From: CAZZBK01 sp964652155
GTDB taxonomy: Bacteria; Planctomycetota; Planctomycetia; Pirellulales; PNKZ01
Direction: 5' to 3'
Assembly (NCBI GenBank): GCA_964652155.1
Contig: CAZZBK010000153.1
Span: 1-13,253 of the forward strand
DNA: 13,253 nucleotides
Position 1 is the stretch's first letter. Every line of letters starts with the position of its first letter. Below, one piece after another: positions 1 through 6,629 of this stretch. The notes below the pieces were generated by a model. The model saw only the letters and a program-made list of their open reading frames with translations. It had not been told where the DNA came from and made no database searches. A program made the position numbers and the translations under genes.

Positions 1-2
1 AG

Positions 3-203
3 GTGAGCAACACGCCGTTTCGTCGATTCAAAGTGTCGGTCAACGACGGCGGGATTGCCTCGCCACTCATCGCGCATTGGCCGAACGGAATCGCCCGCGA
101 GCAACGAGGCCGGATCGTCCGCGACATCGGGCATGTCATCGACATTCACGCGACGTGCCTCGACGCCGCTCACCGTGCGACCGATCGACGATGGCTTGGA
201 TGA
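3..203 (+). pseudogene. C-terminal fragment of a sulfatase, cut at about 170
   Basis: This open frame runs in from the left edge and encodes a stretch typical of the late part of arylsulfatase A-type enzymes: NTPFRRFKVSVNDGG, then IASPLIAHWPNGI, then GHVIDIHATCLDAA. Family members usually read 'NTPFR.YK...HEGGI.TPLI.HWP.GI' followed by 'H.ID..PTCLD.AG', so the family call is good. The similarity stops at about base 170. The remaining ten or so codons (HRATDRRWLG, stop at 201-203) do not look like a sulfatase and belong to the overlapping Calx-beta frame. Roughly the last 100 residues expected of such a sulfatase are missing, as is everything upstream of the window. It is therefore a broken gene or one half of an assembly chimera. 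An intact sulfatase that simply ends here is unlikely, because the normal C-terminus is absent. Confidence 0.72.
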
Positions 204-984
204 GGCGGATGAATTGGTGGTCGTGCAACTCAACCCGAACGCCGCGTACACACTTGGGCCTTCCGTCGGTGCTGGCGTGGTGATTGCCGACAATGACGCG
301 CCGGGAGTCGAGGTACTGCCCGTGCTCATCGTGGTGGCGAATCGCGACTTTTACTATCAGGAATATCATGATCCCCGCATCGAACTCGAAGCGCGAGGTA
401 TTCCGGTTGTGGTCGGAGCGGGTCGGCGCGAGTTTTCGATGCCGCATTTGAGTTCCGGCCAAGGGGACTTCCACGGAAACCTGATCCCCGATGTTTCGCT
501 GGCCGAGGTGGATCCCACAGACTACTCCGCCATTGTGTTCGTCGGCGGCTGGGGAGTGAGTGAGTATCAGTACGCGTTCCCGGGCACCTATACAAACACG
601 CAGTACAACGGAACCCCCGAGACGCGAGAACGCGTCAATGAGCTGATCAATGGATTCGTGGCGCTGGACAAGTACGTTGCCGGAGTGTGCCACGGCGTCA
701 GCGCGCTGGCTTGGGCGAGAATCGACGGACAAAGCCCGCTGCAAGGGCGGACGGTCACCACGGCGGTCTTTAATTCGCCAGCGAACAACGTCCCCGGAGC
801 GGTCATGTACCGCTGGCACAGTGAGGTGAATGGGGCCACCGTTCTCGAGGGGGGCAGCATCGGCGACCCGACGACCGATGCGGACGACGTCTGGATCGAT
901 GGGCAGTTCATCACCGCTCAAAACAACAGGGCCGCCCGCCTGTTTGGACAAACATTAGCCAGCCGCCTGCTCGTGACGCTCTAA
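55..984 (+). CDS. Secreted-type Calx-beta + DJ-1/PfpI domain protein (5' end missing)
   Basis: Only the part from about base 160 looks native. It begins TPLTVRPIDDGLDEADELVV and continues to VVIADND, which is the second half of a Calx-beta repeat: a small calcium-binding beta-sandwich found in large exported proteins. From about base 310 to the stop lies a DJ-1/PfpI class I glutamine amidotransferase-like domain. It starts with VLPVLIVVANRDFYYQEY, passes through AIVFVGGWG, and has a nucleophile elbow AGVCHGVSAL with the candidate catalytic Cys at 688-690 followed by His, as in PfpI proteases and deglycases. A Glu in YYQEY could be the acidic partner. The true start and further Calx-beta repeats must lie upstream of the junction at about 165-175, where the frame was replaced by sulfatase sequence. 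The ATG at 55 is therefore not a believable start. A strong terminator follows 64 bp after the stop. The substrate is unknown. Confidence 0.75.
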   Translation: MPRHSSRIGRTESPASNEAGSSATSGMSSTFTRRASTPLTVRPIDDGLDEADELVVVQLNPNAAYTLGPSVGAGVVIADNDAPGVEVLPVLIVVANRDFYYQEYHDPRIELEARGIPVVVGAGRREFSMPHLSSGQGDFHGNLIPDVSLAEVDPTDYSAIVFVGGWGVSEYQYAFPGTYTNTQYNGTPETRERVNELINGFVALDKYVAGVCHGVSALAWARIDGQSPLQGRTVTTAVFNSPANNVPGAVMYRWHSEVNGATVLEGGSIGDPTTDADDVWIDGQFITAQNNRAARLFGQTLASRLLVTL

Positions 985-1047
985 TGGCGAACGAACTGGT
1001 GAAACAGCATCAGACCGAACTCTGAAATCGAATTCGGAACAAATCCG

Positions 1048-1083
1048 ATGGCTCGCCGCGCAAATGTCGCGGCGAGCCATTTT
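1048..1083 (+). terminator. Perfect 13-bp hairpin with short T run
   Basis: ATGGCTCGCCGCG (1048-1060) and its exact reverse complement CGCGGCGAGCCAT (1068-1080) enclose a 7-base loop, CAAATGT. The second arm runs into TTT at 1081-1083. It lies 64 bp after the PfpI-protein stop at 984, the expected place for a rho-independent terminator. The T run is short, and the stem could also form from a minus-strand transcript. Confidence 0.8.
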
Positions 1084-1453
1084 CATTCCGCCCGACAAGG
1101 CTGCTCGAACACCAATAGTGACTTGTGCGTCCGCCAATCGAATCTTCACGCGGAGTGAATTGAGACTGAGCGGATCGACGGTAGCCGCCGGTCCTGGACC
1201 GCTCGCAGTCAAACGAAAGACCTTCGGCTCGCGCCGGACCGCTCAGTCTTGCTTTGTGTCGCGCGGAGAATAACAAGAGCGCGGCACTTGCCCCCGAAGA
1301 GCCCTGGCGCACTGAATCGGGTTCGCCGCTCCCGCTGGTCGCTTCGTTCCGTGGCCATTCATAGACCCTCGTCCCCCGCTCGACATCGCCAAGTACTGGC
1401 CGATCCTCCGCGGAAAGATTTCCCCGCACTGACAAACTGGCCAGCCCTGGCAG
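1084..1453. other. Intergenic region with no gene recognised
   Basis: Several short open frames exist on both strands, but none has a recognisable domain, a ribosome binding site or a coherent protein-like composition. I see no tRNA, no CRISPR and no insertion-sequence ends. Near its right end (about 1440-1490) there are small repeats around GCCAGCCCTGGC and CCCTGCC. I could not pick a convincing promoter. Confidence 0.5.
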
Positions 1454-1732
1454 TTGAGTCCCTGCCGATTCCCTGCCAACAAATTTTTAGCTAGGCTAGA
1501 CATTCCGTTGGAAACTGATTCCAAAGGAGCGAATCCCTGCGAGCTGGACCGACGGAGCAGCCAGCGGTTCCCCTTCCAAGGAGCCGCGGTGCGCGACGGA
1601 GCGCTCTACGTGATGTGGACCGACAACCTCGAAGTTGCCGACTCCATGATCGGTGCGCCGCGGTACCTGCTCGGCAACGCGATCCGACGGCTCGCAGTGT
1701 GTGTGAAATTGACCGACTTACAAGAGGACTGA
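1454..1732 (+). pseudogene. Possible truncated gene tail, unknown family
   Basis: The frame ending at 1732 contains a stretch that reads like genuine protein from about 1535: RFPFQGAAVRDGALYVMWTD, then a segment with MIGAPRYLLGNAIRRLAV, ending KLTDLQED. Its codons are strongly G/C at third positions, like the neighbouring real genes. The sequence before about 1535 (low complexity, no Shine-Dalgarno) does not look like the beginning of a protein. I read it as the C-terminal remnant of a lost or rearranged gene. I cannot name the family. It ends 65 bp before the sialidase-like gene. It could also be a chance open frame. Confidence 0.3.
1508..1524. repeat. Short inverted repeat TTGGAA-5-TTCCAA
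   Basis: TTGGAA (1508-1513) and TTCCAA (1519-1524) are perfect complements around ACTGA. The symmetry and size fit a small operator or a weak hairpin. It lies about 275 bp upstream of the first gene of the main cluster and has no further support. Confidence 0.3.
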
Positions 1733-1785
1733 GTTTGGTGGATCGGTGCTCGTCAAGCGCGGGCAGGGTCAGCCAAATTGTCACT

Positions 1786-1790
1786 GGAGG
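1786..1790 (+). promoter_or_regulatory. Shine-Dalgarno fixing a GTG start at 1798
   Basis: GGAGG at 1786-1790 sits 7 bases before GTG at 1798-1800. The following codons encode a clear signal peptide, so GTG is preferred over the upstream ATG at 1615 in the same frame. Confidence 0.75.
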
Positions 1791-1797
1791 AGCAACC

Positions 1798-3105
1798 GTG
1801 AAATCGAACGTGACCCAGGTCGTACTCATGATCTCCACTCTGCTGCTCGTGTCGCAGGTGGCATCCGCCGAGAACAAAGAACCTCGGAATCCGAAGATTC
1901 CGGAGGCGGAGGTTGCCACAAAAGGGGGGCCGCGCGCGGCGGAATCCGCCCCCTCGGATAAGAAAGCGCTTTGGCTCCAACACCGCGAGTCTTTAACCCA
2001 CATCGATCTCTCCGACGACACGCAGCGGCAAATCGTTATCGCTCGCGGCTCCCCGAAGCCGGGCGAATATCACGCGCATCCCACCACGGCGATGCTCGCG
2101 GACAACAAAACAATCTTTTGCGTCTGGAACATCGGCCACGGCGGACACGCAGGGCCGATGGCTCGCAGCGACGACGCGGGTTTGACATGGACCCGCATGG
2201 ATGACGCGCTGCCGCCGAATTTTGTCAACTTTAAAAACTGCCCGAGCATCTATCGGCTCAGCGATCCACAGGGGAAAGAGAGGCTGTGGGTGTTTGCCGC
2301 GCGCACTTTGACCGACAAAGAAAGCCCCAAGCCGATCGCTGGTCGCCATCAAGGCTACATGCCGCGCATCGTCAGTGAAGATGAGGGTAAGACATGGCGC
2401 GAGCTGCCACCCATCGGCGGACGCATCGCCATCGACGATCCGTTTCGCTGCGTCATGACGTTCTCCAGCATCGTCCGGTTGAAAGACGGCTCGTATCTCG
2501 GCCTGTTCCATCGCGGAGGCGGCATCGGCGAGGGGGGGACTCTGCAGGTGCTTCAATCGATCACCCGCGACGGCGGCTTCACCTGGTCCACGCCCACAAT
2601 CGCCTGCGACGGCACCAAGCTCGACGGAAAACACCCCTGTGAGCCCTATGCCTTCCGTTCGCCCGATGGCGATGAGCTCTGCTGCCTCATGCGAGAAAAC
2701 CGACGCACCGGCACCAGCCTCGTCATGTTCAGCCGCGACGAAGGCCAAACATGGTCGCAAGCCGTCGACACCCCTTGGGGTCTCACCGGCGACCGTCACC
2801 ACGGCATCCGCCTTCCCGATGGGCGTTTCGTCATCGTCTTCCGCAACACCTCTCCCAACCCCAAAGACAAGGGCTTCATCGCCTGGGTGGGCACGTATGA
2901 TGACATCAAGCAAGGCAAACCCGGCCAATATCGCGTGAGCCTGCTGAAGACTGTCAAAGACGGCTTTTACCCCGGCATTCACCTGCTGCCCGACGGCACC
3001 ATCGTTGCCACGACATATGCCACCTACCGAAAAGATGATGTCGGCTGTTCCATCGTCAGCGTTCGATTTAAGATGAGTGAAATCGACGCCCTCTCGAAGC
3101 GCTAA
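1798..3105 (+). CDS. Secreted sialidase-fold (BNR/Asp-box) protein
   Basis: This 435-aa protein probably hydrolyses or binds a glycan outside the cytoplasm. It starts with a signal peptide (VKSNVTQVVLMISTLLLVSQ, cleavage near VASA-EN). The body has four Asp boxes of the pattern S/T-x-D-x-G-x-T-W: SDDAGLTW at 124-131, SEDEGKTW at 193-200, TRDGGFTW at 256-263 and SRDEGQTW at 312-319. Their spacing of about 55-70 residues is that of the blades of a six-bladed sialidase propeller. I do not see the classical bacterial FRIP motif, and I could not assign the arginine triad, so true exo-sialidase activity on sialic acid is unproven. Many planctomycete members of this superfamily are annotated only by fold. 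It is the first of six closely spaced genes, and the SUMF1-fold gene begins 31 bp after its stop. Confidence 0.85.
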   Translation: MKSNVTQVVLMISTLLLVSQVASAENKEPRNPKIPEAEVATKGGPRAAESAPSDKKALWLQHRESLTHIDLSDDTQRQIVIARGSPKPGEYHAHPTTAMLADNKTIFCVWNIGHGGHAGPMARSDDAGLTWTRMDDALPPNFVNFKNCPSIYRLSDPQGKERLWVFAARTLTDKESPKPIAGRHQGYMPRIVSEDEGKTWRELPPIGGRIAIDDPFRCVMTFSSIVRLKDGSYLGLFHRGGGIGEGGTLQVLQSITRDGGFTWSTPTIACDGTKLDGKHPCEPYAFRSPDGDELCCLMRENRRTGTSLVMFSRDEGQTWSQAVDTPWGLTGDRHHGIRLPDGRFVIVFRNTSPNPKDKGFIAWVGTYDDIKQGKPGQYRVSLLKTVKDGFYPGIHLLPDGTIVATTYATYRKDDVGCSIVSVRFKMSEIDALSKR

Positions 3106-3136
3106 CTGACACAACTCACCCCGAAAAAATGTTGCC

Positions 3137-3880
3137 ATGAAACATTCACTCGCACTATTCACCGTGTTGCTGGTGCCGATCACATCGTTGCCCGCGATCG
3201 AACCTCCGCGCACAGCCGCGAATCCAGCGGAGGCGCGTCTCGAATCGTTGACCTTGGACCTCGGCGGGGGTGTCACGATGAAGTTCGTGAAAATCCCCAT
3301 GGGGAAGTTCAAGTATGGTGTGCCTGAAGAAGCACCGGACCGCGACAAGCAAGACTTGGCCGAGCGCGAAGTGATGATTGCCGAGGCGTTTTGGATCGGG
3401 ACGACGGAAGTCACGCAGGCCCAGTACGAGACCATCATGGGCGACAACCCCAGTAAGTCGAGCCGAGAGCCGCTGTGCCCCGTCGAAACCGTCACTCCCA
3501 AACAAGTCGACGAGTTCTGCAAGAGGCTGTCGGACAAGACGGGCAATCCCTCCCGCATGCCGACCGAAATCGAGTGGGAGTACGCCGCACGCGCAGGCAG
3601 CGACGGCCTCGGCGGCTCGAAACTGACCGACGTGGCGTGGTTTCAGTCGAACAGCGAAATGAAGCCGCATCCCGTCGGCACCAAGGCTCCGAATGCTTGG
3701 GGTCTATACGACATGCTCGGTAATGCCAACGAGTGGACAAGGAGCGAGAAGTGGATCGGCTATCGCGGTGGGTGCTGGAGAACTCCCGAACGAAAGTCCA
3801 AGCCGACGCACCGCGAGGGGCACGGCAATTTGCATAGCGACCCATACGGCGGCTTCCGAGTCGTCCTCAATGAGCGATAG
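3137..3880 (+). CDS. Exported SUMF1/FGE-fold protein, probably not an active FGE
   Basis: This 247-aa protein has an N-terminal signal peptide (MKHSLALFTVLLVPITSLPA) and one formylglycine-generating-enzyme-sulfatase domain. Landmarks are MKFVKIPMGKFKYG, IGTTEVTQAQYETIMGDNPS, MPTEIEWEYAARAGSDG, GLYDMLGNANEWT and a C-terminal YGGFRVVL. Genuine FGEs oxidise the sulfatase cysteine to formylglycine with a pair of cysteines near the C-terminal end. Here the usual RGGSW motif is RGGCW (Cys213), and no second cysteine follows, so the catalytic pair is missing. It more likely belongs to the large non-catalytic or otherwise specialised set of C-lectin-like SUMF1 proteins that planctomycetes make in numbers. 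The gene is in the same orientation as the sulfatase 4.1 kb downstream, but maturation of it by this protein is doubtful. No strong Shine-Dalgarno precedes the ATG. The start is chosen because it gives an intact signal peptide. Confidence 0.85.
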   Translation: MKHSLALFTVLLVPITSLPAIEPPRTAANPAEARLESLTLDLGGGVTMKFVKIPMGKFKYGVPEEAPDRDKQDLAEREVMIAEAFWIGTTEVTQAQYETIMGDNPSKSSREPLCPVETVTPKQVDEFCKRLSDKTGNPSRMPTEIEWEYAARAGSDGLGGSKLTDVAWFQSNSEMKPHPVGTKAPNAWGLYDMLGNANEWTRSEKWIGYRGGCWRTPERKSKPTHREGHGNLHSDPYGGFRVVLNER

Positions 3881-3903
3881 CCATCGCATTCGAAGGCTCG
3901 GGT

Positions 3904-3936
3904 TCCTGTGATGTCCTGTCGCGACATCACGCAGGA
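3904..3936 (+). other. Intercistronic hairpin without a T tract
   Basis: GTGATGTC (3908-3915) pairs perfectly with GACATCAC (3923-3930) around a 7-base loop. After a two-base bulge the stem extends with TCCT (3904-3907) against AGGA (3933-3936). It lies between the SUMF1-fold gene and the cytochrome gene. The bases after it are CACACCCC, so a classical terminator is unlikely. An RNA processing or stability element inside the operon is more plausible. Confidence 0.5.
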
Positions 3937-3969
3937 CACACCCCATCTGAAACTCTGCCAATTATCAAA

Positions 3970-6579
3970 ATGACTGACCTGCTTCGACCGGTGTTGCTTC
4001 CCGTTGTGCTCCTAGTCGCGTCGCTGGCCATGCTGTCCGACGCCAGGCCGGCTAGCGCTCGCGAGCTGCCGTTGGCGTTTGTCAAAAAGCATTGTTGGGA
4101 GTGTCACAACAAGTCGACCACCGAAGGCGATTTCCGAGCGGACTTGCTTGGAAATGAGGTGGCGGAGCCGACGAGTCACCAGGCTTGGACCCGGGTCTTG
4201 GCGCGGGTCCAGAGTGGCGAGATGCCTCCACCGCAGGAAACCGAGCGCCCGGCGGCTGCGGAGGTGAGCGCGGCGCTCACGGCGCTGAAGACTGCGTTTC
4301 ATGAGGAGGCAAATGCCCGGCACGGAGCGGCCGGTCGAGTGCGCGTGCGGCGGCTCAATCGACTCGAATACGAGAACACCGTTCGCGATCTGCTCGGCAT
4401 CGACACGACGCTACGTGATCTGCTGCCCGAAGACGATCTGCGCGATGGTTTTAACAACCAGTCGGCAGCCTTGAGCATTTCGCCGGTTCACATCCAGCAA
4501 TACATGGCTGCGGCTGATCGGGCGATCGAAGCGGCCACGGTTCGCCAAGCTCAGCCAGAAACGAAAACACATCGCTTCGCGTTCAATCACGAAGCCGAAA
4601 AGCCGTGGTCCGCTTACCTCCACAATCGGCTCCAATGCAACCTGCACGGCGAGGACCTGCACTTCTTCCTCGACACACATATCGAAGTGCCCGTGGCCCT
4701 GCGGCAGTTTGAAGCGGTGACGCGCGACACGCCGGGCAAGTATCGCATTCGCATCACAACCGAGTCTCGCGATACGACCGATGGGGAGGATCTCATCTAC
4801 AGTGTGTGGGTGGCGGCGGGGGGAAAGCGGAAGGAACTGCTCGGCCATTTCGACGCGAAACACCGCCAAGAAAGCACCATCGAGTTGACACGTTCCTTTG
4901 AGCGCGGCGAGACGATTATCATCGCGCCATATCGCATGGCCAAGACACGAATCGACGCGGGCTACAGTGTCTATTTGCCCGACAAACAAGAGAAGATTCC
5001 CAAGGGCTGGCATTTTCTCAACAATCCCAACCCACCCATCGCCACCGTGGGTCCCGCGATTGTTGTGAAGCCCATCGAGATGACCGGCCCGCTCCACGAA
5101 AGCTGGCCCCCCTCGGGACACCGGCTGCTGTATGGTGACGAGGCCGAGCTAGCTCCCGCCGCCGAGATCGCCAAGGCGTCGCGCGTACCCGATGCGATTC
5201 TGCGTCCGGTCAAAGCGTTCCGGCAACTCAAGGACACGCTCACGGTGCGGCTCCCCGCAGACAAGACCGAACCGGCTGTTCGCGCGGCGCTCGCACGTTT
5301 CGTCCGCCGCGCTTTCCGCCGCCCCGCAACCGCCGACGAGGTCGAGCTGTATCAGTCGATGGTTCGTGAGCGATTGGCGAAAGGTGAATGTCTTGAAGTC
5401 GCGTTCAACGCTGCGCATCGCGCCGTGCTCTGCTCGCCCGAGTTTCTCTTTCTCGTCGAGCAGGGGCCGAAGCTTAACAGCCACGAGTTGGCTGCGCGGC
5501 TGTCGTACTTTCTGTGGCGTACCGCGCCCGACGACCGACTACGCGAGTTGGCCGACAAGAATGAGCTGACCAAGCATGATGTCCTACAGAAAGAAACAGC
5601 CCGTTTGATCGCCGCGCCGCGTTTCGAGTCCTTTGCGCAAGATTTTCTCGCGCAATGGCTCAACCTGCGCGAGATCAACGCCACCACTCCCGACCGCGAT
5701 CTGTTCCCTGAGTACTTCGAGGCTATTCACGATGGCCGACAGGATGTGCTGTTGCACGAGTCGCTCGTCGGAGAAACGCGGGCCTATTTTTGCGATCTCG
5801 TAGAGCGTGACCTCGGCGTCGCGCTGCTCGTAACCGCCCCGCATGCGTTTCTCAACCAGCGTTTGGCCGAGCATTACGAGTTGCCGTCGGTGCCGGGTGC
5901 CGCGTTGCGCCGGGTGAACTTACCGGCCGACAGTGTGCGCGGCGGACTGCTCACACAGGCAAGCATACTCAAAGTCACGGCCAACGGCGCGAACACATCG
6001 CCCGTGCTGCGTGGGGCGTGGTTGCTGGAGCGAATCGTCGGCACGCCCGCTCCGCCTCCGCCGCCGAATGCCGGAGGCATCGAACCTGACACGCGCGGCG
6101 CGACCACCATTCGCGAGCAACTAGCCAAGCACCAGTCGGTCAAATCCTGTGCCGGCTGTCATCAGAAGCTCGACCCCCCTGGTTTCGTGCTCGAAGCGTT
6201 TGATCCGATCGGTCGGTATCGCGAGTTTTACCGCACGACCGAAACCGGCGAGAAACTCAAGGACGCCCGAGTGTTTTTCGGCGGCCACTACGGCGCCGTT
6301 AAATATCTCAAAGGCGCGGCGGTCGATACGCGGAGTCGGCTTCCCGACGGAGTCGAGATCGCCGACGTTCGCGCCTACAAGGCCGCTCTCGCCGCGCGGC
6401 CCGAACTCCTTGCCCGTGGGCTGGTCCGCAAGCTCGCCAGCTTTGCCACGAGCGTCGGTGTCGAGGTGGGAGACGAACTTGTCGTCGATGCCATTTTGAA
6501 ACGATCGCAAGCGTCGGGCTTGGGCCTGCGCACGTTGATTCACGAGGTTGTGCAGAGCGAACTCTTCACACAGAAGTAG
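3970..6579 (+). CDS. Planctomycete-type cytochrome c, DUF1587/1595/1592/1588/1585 protein
   Basis: This 869-aa exported protein starts with a hydrophobic signal segment (about residues 5-30). It then has a PSCyt1-type haem motif CWECH (Cys42, Cys45, His46) in a cytochrome module to about residue 115. DUF1587 follows at about 125-190 (RRLNRLEYENTVRDLLG). A beta-rich region of about 200-340 carries no family name I can assign. DUF1595 is at about 440-500 (FVRRAFRRPATADEVELY), DUF1592 at about 502-620 (ELAARLSYFLWRTAPDDRLR), DUF1588 at about 625-755 (FLNQRLAEHYELP, then GGLLTQASILKVTANG) and DUF1585 at about 790-868. A second haem motif, CAGCH, falls at Cys727-His731, followed by KLDPPGFVLEAFDPIGRYR. 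Length and domain order match the planctomycete/verrucomicrobial family. Haem attachment implies a periplasmic redox role, but the reaction is not established. The DUF1552 gene follows 50 bp later, the usual partner arrangement. Confidence 0.93.
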   Translation: MTDLLRPVLLPVVLLVASLAMLSDARPASARELPLAFVKKHCWECHNKSTTEGDFRADLLGNEVAEPTSHQAWTRVLARVQSGEMPPPQETERPAAAEVSAALTALKTAFHEEANARHGAAGRVRVRRLNRLEYENTVRDLLGIDTTLRDLLPEDDLRDGFNNQSAALSISPVHIQQYMAAADRAIEAATVRQAQPETKTHRFAFNHEAEKPWSAYLHNRLQCNLHGEDLHFFLDTHIEVPVALRQFEAVTRDTPGKYRIRITTESRDTTDGEDLIYSVWVAAGGKRKELLGHFDAKHRQESTIELTRSFERGETIIIAPYRMAKTRIDAGYSVYLPDKQEKIPKGWHFLNNPNPPIATVGPAIVVKPIEMTGPLHESWPPSGHRLLYGDEAELAPAAEIAKASRVPDAILRPVKAFRQLKDTLTVRLPADKTEPAVRAALARFVRRAFRRPATADEVELYQSMVRERLAKGECLEVAFNAAHRAVLCSPEFLFLVEQGPKLNSHELAARLSYFLWRTAPDDRLRELADKNELTKHDVLQKETARLIAAPRFESFAQDFLAQWLNLREINATTPDRDLFPEYFEAIHDGRQDVLLHESLVGETRAYFCDLVERDLGVALLVTAPHAFLNQRLAEHYELPSVPGAALRRVNLPADSVRGGLLTQASILKVTANGANTSPVLRGAWLLERIVGTPAPPPPPNAGGIEPDTRGATTIREQLAKHQSVKSCAGCHQKLDPPGFVLEAFDPIGRYREFYRTTETGEKLKDARVFFGGHYGAVKYLKGAAVDTRSRLPDGVEIADVRAYKAALAARPELLARGLVRKLASFATSVGVEVGDELVVDAILKRSQASGLGLRTLIHEVVQSELFTQK

Positions 6580-6629
6580 CCCAGATTGCGTCCATCAACC
6601 ATTCGGTCTTCGTTAGATCAGGCACTCCT

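Noticed and set aside
136..951. 271-codon minus-strand open frame opposite the PfpI protein
   Set aside because: The plus strand encodes clear Calx-beta and PfpI signatures. The minus product looks random and Arg-rich.
1010..1435. Overlapping minus-strand frames in the 985-1500 intergenic region
   Set aside because: They read through the terminator hairpin, have no ribosome binding site and show no family resemblance.
1993..3558. 521-codon open frame on the minus strand across the sialidase-like and SUMF1 genes
   Set aside because: It is the antisense shadow of two well-supported genes in GC-rich DNA. It has no recognisable domain and crosses a gene boundary.
3137..3880. Calling this gene the sulfatase-activating FGE
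   Set aside because: The C-terminal cysteine pair needed for formylglycine formation is not present. Only Cys213 in RGGCW is found there.
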